Source of the DNA: Clavaria fumosa
Taxonomy: Eukaryota > Basidiomycota > Agaricomycetes > Agaricales > Clavariaceae
Direction: 5' to 3'
Assembly (NCBI GenBank): GCA_951802425.1
Contig: OX637800.1
Span: 558,001-622,000 of the forward strand
Length of the DNA: 64,000 bases
Shown here in pieces: positions 54,013 to 64,000 of this stretch. The position numbers and the translations under genes are program-made. The first letter of the stretch is position 1; every line of letters begins with the position of its first letter. The notes beneath the pieces are model-generated. The model did no database searches and was not told where the DNA came from. It saw only the letters and a program-made list of their open reading frames with translations.

Positions 54013-55236
54013 AATTCCCTACATGGACATTCGTGGCTGAGGTACTGGGGACAAAGAGGAGGAGAAGGGGAGGAGGAGGACTGGCAGGTTAACGTTGGGA
54101 TTTCAGCGCGGCCACAGTTACCATATTTGGCGTTGTTGTCTTGCTGCCTTTAGCCACCCCGGCACTGGCTCGTGCTCGCACCTCAACGTTGAGGTTAAAG
54201 TCTTGTTCACTTTTCTTCCGGACTCTGTCTGATTTGCATCGCCGTTTGTGTTTCACGGTGATTCTTTTACACCTTGAAACCGTTTTCTTTTACTGTTAAC
54301 AAATTAGCACGCGGGGTTAACGCCGTCCGACCTTAGCAGGCTAAGGGATCATCCATGGTCGATAAAATTAAATACACTGTCAACTCATTGACAATGGACA
54401 GCCCCATTCAATGACTAGCCCAGCGGATTACATATGCAACATTTACGGTCACGCTCCGGAAACCCATCATGAAACCAGCAGACTCCAGATTTCTCCTCGC
54501 CCGTTCACGTCAATGTGTATCAGGTCAATGTCGCCCCCTCTGCTTCTGCTTGCTGTTTTTAATCTCGTTAGTCGCAGCCTTAACTGTTTTCCTCCTTAGG
54601 CTTGAATTTGCTCCTATGGATCGCTGGCATTGTCGACACCTACTCCAGTCCAGTCGGTACAACTTACGGAGGCTCTCCTTCATTTTTCGTTGTCGCGACC
54701 TCGCTCGAGTTGCTTTTTAGGAAAGGTCTTGACGGTCAACGTTGCAACAATCGTCATATTGTTCACGGTCTGAGGTCCTGACGGGCCTGACAGGTGACAT
54801 GACCACCGATGCTACCGATAAAACCAAACGATCGGGCAAGGCTCCACTGATGATGGCAAAGAATTTCATCCCACAAATATGACGCTACAAGGTGGTGCGT
54901 CCAGCCAAGCCAACACAATCCCCAGGATCTCTTGTACCTCATGATTGTGTGTAACAGGAGTCCATGGTAAGTTAGAATGGTAACCGCACCAAAAGGGGCG
55001 TTTTCCAAAGGTGTCGGCGGCAGTGGACCATGTTTATTAATAAAATCATAAACCATACAGTTCCACTGTAAAGGTAGAGAAGGGAGGAGAAAGGGAGGGC
55101 GGCTGCATTTGACACGGTAACGATGCGGAGGATGAGGGTCAAATGAAAATTAAATGGCAACCATCGAGCTTCAGCTGATCGGACGACAATCGCGCGCGTA
55201 TTTAGTGGATGTCCACTGGTACGGACTTATTAACTA
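54013..55236. other. Intergenic; one possible membrane-protein remnant
   Basis: Around 54595-54720 a plus frame reads NLLLWIAGIVDTYSSPVGTT then FFVVATSLELLF, preceded by CTTAG, so it may be a spliced piece of a membrane protein. No start, further exons or family were found. The rest shows nothing recognisable. Confidence 0.35.
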
Positions 55237-55262
55237 CAGTCATCCACCGGCCATTGAGACAG
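55237..55262 (+). repeat. Left terminal inverted repeat of the pogo-like element
   Basis: Its outer sequence CAGTCATCCACCGG is the exact complement of the right end at 58119-58144. A subterminal near-copy of its inner end (CACTGAGACA) follows at about 55270. Confidence 0.93.
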
Positions 55263-55671
55263 CACCAGTCACTGAGACAAATGGCTTTTGCATGTGCCTC
55301 AGACACAAGACACCCTTGGACACCACCCTATATACTCTTATTAGCACGTCTACATCCAAATCCCAGTTCTTGAGCCCGTAGTTTTTCTACCTCTGTCTGG
55401 AGGCATGTAAGCAAATGAAGGGTCATGTCTGCATGGAAAAATACAATGTGTGAAGTCTTTTTTTTTTGGCACAATCACATATCATATCTTCATGACTCAA
55501 TGCAGGCATGATTATAGAGGTGTAGACGCAACCATTCGAACTCCAGAGCCATCCAAGCCCCAAGGATGCTACGTCCTTGGTCACATCACGCATTACATAA
55601 GTAATTCTAATACGCAATCCATATACTCTTTGACATATTCTCAGCTGCTCTCCTCCCACATAATTTCTAAC

Positions 55672-57922
55672 ATGACGGGACAAGCAAAATCTAAGGAAAG
55701 AGAGCAACATGATCTAGTAGCTCTCCGTGAAAAATGGATGCTCAGGGCAATTGAAATGCAAACTCAAAGGCAAGCTCACCAACCAGGAGAAAAAGGAAAG
55801 TCACTTCGCAAGGTCTGTACAGTCATAGAAGACCAATGCTGGACAGAGGATCATGTCAAGATCCATCTGGACAAGACAACTTTGAGCCGACGCATCAAGG
55901 GTAGCAAAAGTCTAGCACAATCCAATTCAGAACGTGGTTGGCTCACAGAGGCTGAGACCGAGGTTATCCTGTCATATGCTAGCAAGATGGCAGATGAAGG
56001 GTGGCCTTTGAGTCAACGGAGACTAAGGGAGCATGCAGAGGAAATTTGTCGGGCACGCTATGGTGAGGACTTCAAAGGTGTCGGACAGAACTGGACACAG
56101 CGCTTTGTTACAAAGCACTCAGCCCGATTGAAAGCATACTGGTCTCGCCCGCTTGATGCTTCTCGAGCACGGGCAGTCAATCCAGCCACAAAGGAAGCTT
56201 TCTTCAAATTACTCGACAATACTATCAAGGGTGAAGAGGGTGAAGATCCCATACCAGCAGAACTTACTTACGGGTCAGATGAGACAGGAATTCAGCAAGG
56301 TGTTGGGACAAGAGAGCGGGTTTATGGAGCTCCAGGCAAGAAGGTCCAGTATCAGCAGCGTAGTGGGGATCGGGAAAACATCACGGTCATCGTGACAATT
56401 TGCGCAGATGGCACGTCACTCCCGCCAGCTGTAATATTCAAAGGAGAGGGTTATCAGACCAGCTGGAAACAAGACAATCCTTCAGATGCTTTGTATGTGG
56501 ATTTTTCCATTTGTTGTTCAACAGCAACTCACATTTGGGACCAGTTTGGGACATTCAAAGAAAGGATACACAGACGGGGAAATTGGCATAGAGTGGATTA
56601 AGCAGTTCGACCAACGGACCCAAGGAAAAGCAGCTCGTCGACGAAGACTTTTGCTGGTTGATGGACATAACTCACACTACACACATGGTTTCCTCGAATA
56701 TGCCCGTGCAAACCATATCCATGTCCTTTGTTATCCCTCACACTCGACACACATCTATCAAGGTCTCGACGTCGTAATCTTCAGTGTTTTGAAACGGCAC
56801 TGGACTGAATTTCGAGATGCATTCGAGCGTGAGCGAGGCCGAAAAATCACAAAATCAAACTTTCTCGCCGTGTATGCCAAGGCCCATCTGAAGGCACTCA
56901 CTGAACAGAATATCATATCTGCATTTCGCAAGACGGGTGTTGTTCCATTCGATCCTACTGTCATCACTGAACAGATGATGGCACCAAGCATGACAACCTC
57001 AACTCATGGAGCCCTGCCGCTCCGACAGTCAAGCCCTGTACAAGTAATGCAGGATATGATTCACCGCCATCTTGCAAGGCAGGCTGCTGAAGACGCGTCG
57101 ATGGATGGCCTTGCCCCAACAGCTGGTCCTTCGCAGCAGGCTACTTATTCATTAGAACAGCATACAACACCGACACGGGTCGCAATCAATGAACTCGCGT
57201 CAACCTCTGCTTCTTTTCTTGTCTCGGGCACCCCCCCTTCTTCGAAATCCACTCTACCTCGCTTCCAACCCTACACCATCTCTCCGTTCCGAATCCGTCA
57301 CGCAAAACTACTTGATGAGTCACCAATGACAGGGCGAGAGAGGGAGCTACGCAAAGCATTGAGAGAAGCCGAAGAACGAGACACACAGCGAAAGCATATG
57401 ATGGTTGGTATGCAGGCAACAGTCCTTTTGCAAGGAATGTATGTTGCTCAGACTCAGCAGCATCTCCAGGAGCATGAGGAAAACAAGAAGAAGAAGTCGA
57501 AAAAGAGGTTGTTTGGAGATGGGATGCCGAAACTCCTTGATTCAAACGATTTTTTTGCACGAGTTACAGAACATGAAGCCCAACTTGAACGAGAGGCATT
57601 GGGGCGTGAGGAGAGACGAGAGCAGAGAGCAGAGCATGCAGAGATTCTTGCCCGGTGGCAGGTTGATGAAAAGGAGCGAAAAACCCGGAACGATGCGATG
57701 CGCCAGGCATACCGAGAGTGTGTGAAGGCCTGGGAGGAGGAGCGTGATTGTGCGAAGCAGGAAGGGCGTCGGGCTCGATGGACACGGCCAAAGCAGGGTG
57801 TACTAGAGAAGCCCATTCCAAGGCCAAAGAGGAGCGAGGGCATTGGTTCAGAGAGCGAGGAGGAGGAGGGCACGGACAACGATGCTGAAATCGAATGTCC
57901 CAATTTGGTAATGGCACTGTGA
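55672..57922 (+). CDS. pogo-like DDE transposase
   Basis: Two exons, 55672-56492 and 56545-57922, give 732 residues (start MTGQAKSKEREQ). A CENP-B/Tc5-type helix-turn-helix region is near residues 80-190 (WLTEAETEVILSYASKMAD, GQNWTQRFVTKHSARLK). The DDE_1 catalytic core has GSDETGIQ, LVDGHNSHYT and IYQGLDVVIF, supplying the three Asp. It cuts the element from the genome and pastes it at TA sites. The last 200 residues are a Lys/Arg/Glu-rich coiled coil (REERREQRAEHAEILARW) ending in an acidic tail, which is longer than in typical pogo proteins. The TATA-like CTATATACTC near 55330 may be its promoter. Confidence 0.92.
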
Positions 57923-58118
57923 TGTGACGTGTCTCAATGACCCGTTTTGGGGACAATAAGCTACTTTCACACTGATCCAGAGATCTTGCTCTAAACTCCC
58001 CCATAACAGGTGGTGGAAAGGTCGTCTCACATGAGATTAGTCCCACAACATGTGATCGGCAAAGGCCGATTTGCCTCAAACTATCTCCATATTGAGCCCA
58101 AGGCCATCAGAAATTTGC

Positions 58119-58144
58119 CTGTCTCAATGGCCGGTGGATGACTG
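58119..58144 (-). repeat. Right terminal inverted repeat of the pogo-like element
   Basis: Exact reverse complement of 55237-55262; it ends GGTGGATGACTG, followed by TA. Confidence 0.93.
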
Positions 58145-58562
58145 TATGGACGTCAGGCGCGTCAGGGCCCCGTCGCGGGCGATCACGCGACCATACAGCC
58201 AGCGACTCATCTCCTCGCTCGCGATGATCATGATACGAAATATATTGGTTTCGCTACGGAAGCTTCAATGCGAGCACAGTCGCATCCAAACTAGTGCCAA
58301 TGCCATGCTTCTCTCGGAACGTCTGGCTCATACTGAACCACGGGGACGAAGCGTTCTTGGATATTTCGTGAACAGAGTCTGGTATAACACAACAAGCGAG
58401 ATCCGTGTCCATCCCGATATACATGGTATGACGGAAGGCAAGAAAGTCATGGGTGGGGGCGTTACTGTATAAAGCCTAAAACCACGGGTCCTCATCGATA
58501 ATGAGCTATACAAAAGCGTCAGGAAGAAGTAAAATCTGAACATGTCCATTCGTATTCCGGAG
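58145..58562. other. Short intergenic region right of the pogo element
   Basis: No gene recognised. It is the 3' flank of the priA-like gene and the right target flank of the transposon. Confidence 0.45.
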
Positions 58563-59648
58563 TCAGTCCGAAGAGATAGCATATCCGGGAACCTGAATAC
58601 CAGACGGGCTTTGCAGAGTGGGTACGATACAAGCCATGCCATCCCATGACAGCTCGTATCTAGCATCGCAGCGATGGATGACGCATTTGCCTCTTACACA
58701 AGAGACATCCGAGACACCCCACAGCGTCGTGCAGTCCCGGCCGAGAAGCTGTGCGGAGATATCGTCATCCAGAATGGCACAACCACCACCTGAATGATGG
58801 AAAGAATTATGCCAGCAAAGCAAGATTTTTTTAATAAGAAAGTGAGAATTCAAGGACGCAACTTGGAAAGGCGGACGCAAGTTAGACGTGGATCTGCTTA
58901 CAGTTCTCGAGGTCAGACATGGTATCAGTGCACTCCCACGCTGCTGTTCTACGCGGCCGTCTGCCTGCGCCCAAGATTGGACAGGACATTAACCCAGGTG
59001 CACAGAGGAAGCCTCTCTTCCGGTCACGCGTCCCTCGAGCACGTTTGGTAGCTGACCCGACGCTGGCGCTAGGGCACGAAGCGAAGCGTCCGCAAACTCC
59101 ATTACAGACCACGCTTGGCGCACTGCACACACACTGCGAAGCCTGCGCGGTGAAACCGTCAGTGCACGTGAACCAGCACGGATCGCCCGACATGCAGCTA
59201 GCTACTGAGTGGTCTGGGAATTCGCAAATATGATGTCCTGGGTCGTCATGGATCTACAGGGACGCAGATCAAGGTCGATCAAGGTTGCGACATATTCTGA
59301 GATAATGCATACCATGCCGACAACGATGTTTACCACTGTGTCCTGTCCCACGAGGACCGAGGCGGCTTGTCCAACGGCGTTGGATCGAACAAATGAGGAC
59401 ACAGACGATACACAGAGGCACGCGTCTGCAGGTCTTGTAGCCATGAGTATCACAACCAGAGTATGTCTCTCACTTATCGATCCCACTGTAATGAACGTAT
59501 TGGGCGCAGTATAGTTTGGAACCTTGAGCGAATCGTTGATGAAGGCACAGACATCAACGCGTGCCTCGTGTTCCAGGAGGGCGCCCAGGCTTGCACGGAT
59601 GGCCGATGCGAGCAATATCAGCACCATAAGGCAAGCGTAACGCATCAT
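58563..59648 (-). CDS. priA-like cysteine-rich secreted protein
   Basis: Four exons, 59648-59474, 59425-59313, 59253-58902 and 58789-58563, give 288 residues. A signal peptide is clear (MMRYACLMVLILLASAIRAS). Then come NACLCVSSVSSFVRSNAV, HHICEFPDHSVASCMSGDPC and WFTCTDGFTAQASQCVC. The end is the typical block SDLENCGGC..., RDCTTLWGVSDVSCVRGKC and YELSWDGMACI. This layout fits the basidiomycete PriA/CPL-domain family first described from fruiting bodies; disulfide-rich and extracellular, function unknown. The last intron is 112 nt, the longest in the gene. Head-to-tail with the next secreted-protein gene, same strand. Confidence 0.85.
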
Positions 59649-59858
59649 GATGTCCGCATAGGTTTAGGTTGATCGTTGACGGACTCTTGTGATAGCTCTT
59701 GCTCGGTTACGCTACAAATCTGCCTGCGGGCGACGATCACTCTGCACACCGCATTTGAGTCTGCGACAAACAATGCCATATTGATTCCATCGTGTTTGTA
59801 GTACATATGAGCTGGCTCTGATATGCGAGTAAATAGAAAGAAAATTAATCGTTGTGGT

Positions 59859-60636
59859 TCATGCACAAGTGCAGGTCTGAACATTCGCAGTCTGGCCGAA
59901 TGGGCAGGTACCAGCTGAAAAGCAAAGAAAGAACGTCATATCAGTCCATTTATCATAGGATCTCATTTGTGGAGGCGGAAGTCAAACTTACGCGCGCCGA
60001 ATGCTACCACCGGGAACTTGGGACCGCCAAACAAGCCTGGGTCAACACCAGCGAGCTGGCGGTTGAACAAGCCCTTAAGCTCCGCGTTGCGCGGCGCGCG
60101 CTGGCAGAATGGAGTGCTGGGTATACCAGAGGGCGGGCCAAGGTCGAGTGCATTGCGTGGGTGCTGGCGAAATGCAACTGCATTCTGGATGAGGGCTTGG
60201 GCGTTCTTCACGCCGGGTGACTTGGCGAAGTCCACCATAGCATCCGCGTTGTCTTGCTGCGCGCACGGGTCGGAATTCGCCAGCAGCGCGTTGATCCCAT
60301 CGATACCAGCCAGTTTGACGCACGGCTGGTTCGTTACAATGTCACCCCCAGAGACAAGACACAGCGCCTGCCAGCTCTGGGCGACAGCGGGGAGATCTGA
60401 GAGCCGGACAAGAAGCATATGAGCCAATGTAATGCCGTAAATATCGACAAATGCTGACCAGCCTGAGCAATACGCTTCTCAAGAGACGACGAAAGTTCAC
60501 GTTTGACTTTTTTGGATGCGCAAGCAGGTGGGGATTGTGGGGACTGTCGGGCAACCAGCATGGAGGTGGGGGAAGCGAAAGCGAGGGTTGCAGATGATGC
60601 AGCCAACACAAGGAGCAGGAACGACTTATAGACCAT
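59859..60636 (-). CDS. Small secreted protein conserved in Agaricomycetes
   Basis: Three exons, 60636-60459, 60396-59992 and 59914-59859, give 212 residues. A signal peptide (MVYKSFLLLVLAASSATLAF) is followed by a short pro-segment and SPPACASKKVKRELSSSLEK. The core has WQALCLVSGGDIVTNQPCV, CAQQDNADAMVDFAKSPGV and FRQHPRNALDLG. The end is a Cys-rich tail (TCPFGQTANVQTCTCA) encoded by the last small exon. I recall similar proteins of unknown function in many mushrooms. It may be induced during growth on a substrate or host, but nothing in the sequence shows this. Confidence 0.85.
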
Positions 60637-60753
60637 ATTGAAAGAGAGTTAAAGACAGTACCGGACTGTAGTGAAGAAAGCGTTAAGCAGCGTGAAAGCG
60701 AAGGAGAAAGGGAAGAAAAGATGATGATGAGATGGAAGATGGCGGGTAGTGCC

Positions 60754-60761
60754 TTATATAC
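60754..60761 (-). promoter_or_regulatory. TATA box of the small secreted protein gene
   Basis: The minus strand reads GTATATAAGGC, about 120 nt upstream of the start codon at 60636. Confidence 0.5.
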
Positions 60762-60764
60762 CTT

Positions 60765-61452
60765 TCGGCACACCACATAAATACCAACATGGGGTTAGGC
60801 TGAGCAGACACATTGAGATGGTCGTCCTGGCGAGGTGAAGATTGAAATGAATCGATCGATCATTGAAAAAATAACACATGACAACAAGCCATGTCACCGT
60901 AACCTGGGCCATTGAAATTGACTGTAGTCATTGTGCTCTATAGTATAGTTACTTTGGGACCATCGCGTCTATATGTTGATCGCTGTCACTGTCTTCACTT
61001 ATCCATTTGACCACAGCTCTCTTTGATCGCCATGACACCACTAGCCCAGTGTTCACTTGGAAGTGTGGTCGGTGTTGCCACTAAATAGTAGACTGGTTAC
61101 CGTTCGCTCGGCTGGCCTTACTGGCCGGATCACTGGTCTACGTCTGAGTGCCTCGAGTATCTATGGGTGCCGGTGAAAACGTAAATGCGGAATCGCATGA
61201 AGGGTCACTGCCCCCGGTTCCGCGCTTCGCATAAGTTGGGATGCTGCTACACGCTGCATGGTTCATTCAATATCGCCAGGCGACGCGGCCTTGTCGTTAT
61301 GTGCCTCGTGAAAAGCAGAATGTTCTTGCTACTCAATACATAACAGTGAACAAAAACATGTAGACGATATGAAGAGTAAAAAAAAGAAGAAAAAAGTTAG
61401 ACCAGCAAACAGCAGCGTAACGAAAGACTCTCGGTCAAAGCCATATCAGCGA
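60765..61452. other. Intergenic between secreted-protein gene and EPL1
   Basis: No gene recognised. It holds the promoter of the leftward secreted-protein gene and the 3' UTR of EPL1, with an A-rich stretch near 61378-61398. Confidence 0.5.
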
Positions 61453-64000
61453 TTAATACGCTCCTTGCGTCCCAATCGGCTGCTGATGTTGTACAGATGG
61501 CGAACCCAACATGGTAGGTGTCCGTGTTGCCCGTGGCGGTGATGGGTGTGTAGGTACCTGAGCCATTCCTTGAGGCAGCGGCGATGGGCTGGGGTGTAGA
61601 CGAGGCGACAATTGGTGCCCAAGCGGCACACCCACTCCCGGTCCTATCATATGTCCGACTCCAGACACTGCTCCAGCCCGCATGACCGGGCGCACCCCTG
61701 GCGCGGAAGGTGATCGTGCCGGGACAGGGTGACCGAGGCTAGGACTCGGCGACAGCACCCCATTGAGACCAACGACGTCAAGGGCATTATTTTGCATTGC
61801 ACGTTGTTGTGGCGTTGCACCAGGCCAGTGCATGGGTCGTCCTGGCACCTTGAGAGTCGGTCCAACAACCTGCTGCATATTGAATGCTGCAGCATTCGGC
61901 CCAACAACATGGGGCATATACTGCGTCGCCATGCGACCAGCGTTGGATTGAAGTGCCATATCACTCCCGGATAACACAGACTTGAGCTGGTTCACTTGTG
62001 CAGCGCTCAGACCATTCGCGTGGTGCAGATACGAGGCGCCGGTCACCAGAGGCTGATACCCATTCAGCGTGTAACCGTTAGGCATATTGACCAGACGATG
62101 TTGGTTCTGCGACTTTGGCCGCGGCGGAGACAGGCCGTCCAGACTTGGCACATTGCCGTCCATCTTGGGCTGGGTCGAAAGATTGCCGTTTAGCACAGAA
62201 GGTGAATGATGGGCTATGTTGACATCCGCATCGGCTGTGCGAGAGATCACCCCATTAACACCATTTGTCGAAGGAGCAAGAACAGCGGGAGGCGCCGGGG
62301 GGGATAAAAACGTTGCTTGAGCATTGGGTAGCCTCATCCCTCCGTTCGCCGAGATACGTAGCGGAGGACCTGTGATTGGTGGGACCATCTTCTTCAATGG
62401 CGTAGGCACGGACACTGGCGTAGCCGGAGGTGCGACAGAGGCCGGTGGCGCTGTAGGGGTGGCGGAAGTGGCGGTCGGAGCAGTGGGTGGGGCGTGGTGT
62501 TGCGGAGAGGACTGTGTTGGTGGAACGTAGCCAGCAATCAGTGGTCGTGTAACAGCTTCCCTGCGCTGGTTTCCTGGTACACTGAGCCGGATTGGTATTC
62601 CCTTTTGAGCAGGGTCGGCACCATGGATGAGAAGGCTGGCATCGGTCAGAAGAGCGGATACATCATGCTCCGTAAGCAACGTGATCGAGTGCCGAATGTA
62701 CCTGCACGTGGACAAATCAGATGAGATGCACAAAACGACCACTGTGACGCGCATACTTCGCATCATAATCATCGATCAGTATACGGTCTTGCTCTTCGGA
62801 ACCTTCAGGACCGACGGCCGGATGATCATCTAGGTCATACTTCCACCGGTCTGTCATGCGCCACTCCATCTCGGTTTCATCGCGCGATGGTGCTACCGAA
62901 TTCCCTGTGTCAAAAAATCTCGCTCGCGAAGGCGAACGCGGAGGCAGCCCGTTCTTTTGAGGCGCGTTCAGCATAGCGGTACGGCGGTCGACGACCAGAC
63001 GACCACCACGCCCGCATCGCAGACGCAATGCCCGCGGTGCTCTGCTTGAAGGTGGCACCCCGTCCGCCGAATCGGGGCTCGATGGACGCCATGGCGATAC
63101 AACCGCACTCGGGATGTATTTGAACAGACGGTGGTGGTACGGAACCGGAGGCGCCTGGTACACGTTCTATGAATAGCGCCATTAGGGGAGGGACCGATAT
63201 TACAAAAGGATAACGCACGTCGATTTGATCCTCCCAGTGGTGATCCCGCTCCTTTTGCCGTAGCATTTCCTTCTCGATCTGACTTTGAATGCGAAAGCTT
63301 CGCACTTTCGGTGGGATAGGATCGGTTTGTGTGGTGGGTGAATGAGCATCCGGGCCCGAATGGATCCGCGGCAACTTGACTCCAGGTCTTGGACCGACAT
63401 TCAGTCAATCGAAGGCAAAATACATCAGATACACATACCGAGAATCAGCCTTCAGTTTCTTGGGAACCCGCTCTTTATCAACCAGGAGCTCCTCGTCCTC
63501 TTTAGAACCAAGGGAAGAGAAAGTCCTCTTCAGTTCGAGTAAAGGTACCCGATAGTTCCAGACGGACTGCGCGTGTCGCGGGACCTCGCGCTTAAGCTCT
63601 TCTCTACGTAGAAGAGTGAGGGCGATCTCAATTCCGGCCGTCATTTCCTGCCGCAAACGCTGGACTTTGTCCGAGGGAGGGGCTTGCTGAGCACGCGTCT
63701 TGCGAACAGCCTTGATCTCGCGGTGTCGGAAGCAGATGTAAGATTCATTAGCGATGTCGGCCTCATTGAACTGGACAAACAATCGACTTGCGTTAACAGT
63801 AATGAGAGAAGATGAGAAGGAACACTCACGTTGAGAGTTGGCATGATGCGATGGCCACCGCGCTCTGTGCAACGCTCTTTCCACCACAGGTATATTGTGC
63901 GTGCGATTTTGACAAGCTGGGTAGGTTGCGGGACCCATACCGGTGTTTGGAACGAAGCGAATAGATGGGGAGGAATAGGACTTGAAAATGCTTCTTGGTA
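61453..64000 (-). CDS. EPL1: Enhancer of polycomb-like protein (NuA4 subunit), N-terminus beyond window
   Basis: Exons seen are >64000-63830, 63770-63439, 63387-63219, 63166-62757 and 62701-61453, with consistent phases. The EPcA domain includes PIPPHLFASFQTPVWVP, WWKERCTERGGHRIMPTLN, FNEADIANESYICFRHREIK and KVQRLRQEM. A central part (SEEQDRILIDDYDAKYIRHS) leads into a Pro/Ala/Gly-rich C-terminal 400 residues typical of EPL1. In NuA4, EPL1 links the Esa1 acetyltransferase module to nucleosomes (family knowledge). The stop is TAA at 61455-61453. The first exon(s) lie off the right edge. Confidence 0.92.

Larger units (their letters stand above)
55237..58144 (+). mobile_element. Complete pogo-like (Tc1/mariner superfamily) DNA transposon
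   Basis: The element is bounded by perfect 26-bp inverted repeats (55237-55262 and 58119-58144, outer bases CAGTCATCCACC). TA flanks it on both sides (55235-55236 and 58145-58146), the target duplication of this superfamily. It encodes one transposase with an intact reading frame and all three catalytic Asp residues. No premature stop is seen, so it may be autonomous and recently active. Confidence 0.93.

Noticed and set aside
54591..54750. Hydrophobic plus-strand segment resembling a membrane protein
   Set aside because: Isolated exon-like piece with no start, partner exons or family; mentioned only in the intergenic note.

Overview
The window is nuclear DNA of a filamentous basidiomycete, most likely an Agaricomycete. 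The host genes have many short GT-AG introns (about 44-70 nt). They include a priA-like cysteine-rich secreted protein, a DUF6699-type protein, a secreted FAD oxidase, a Crinkler (CRN) protein, and homologues of SDS3, PCNA and EPL1. No bacterial-style operons, rRNA, CRISPR arrays or confident functional tRNA genes were seen.

Positions 1 to about 43,000 are mostly repeats. A CRN gene with a P-loop NTPase (minus strand, 3' end off the left edge) is followed by an old Ty3/gypsy copy that has lost nearly all CpG. A younger 4.7-kb unclassified insertion splits that copy's 5' LTR; it carries direct repeats, a tandem array and a 115-bp palindrome. Next are a decayed second NTPase gene (11.4-13.7 kb) and a three-level nest: a 1.8-kb terminal-inverted-repeat element (15231-17017) inside the LTR of a gypsy element (15058-20728) inside a Ty1/copia element. 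Both inner insertions have 5-bp target duplications. Then come a decayed secreted-protein gene, a GC-rich minisatellite carrying a fragment of a methylcrotonyl-CoA carboxylase beta-like gene, an intact chromodomain gypsy element (27681-33576) with nearly identical LTRs, a truncated copia element (33577-37507), and a hAT transposase with nonsense codons (39580-43020).

Positions 44,000-64,000 are gene-dense: FAD oxidase, DUF6699 protein, SDS3 and PCNA (head to head, 91 bp between start codons), a large serine-rich acidic protein, a complete pogo-like DNA transposon with 26-bp inverted repeats and a TA target duplication, the priA-like gene, a second small secreted-protein gene, and EPL1 (5' end off the right edge). 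SDS3, EPL1 and PCNA serve chromatin and replication; the FAD oxidase and the two secreted proteins are extracellular.

The main observations are: a 549-nt CRN intron with a 509-nt stretch lacking AG; two introns shared in position and phase by two diverged NTPase genes, one of them inside Walker A; a gypsy primer-binding site complementary to its own predicted RNA start; a copia primer site resembling the complement of a tRNA 5' half, beside an LTR holding a 72-nt tRNA-like sequence; repeated CGA-to-TGA nonsense changes in the older transposons; an about 90-residue insertion in PCNA; and an apparently intact pogo element.
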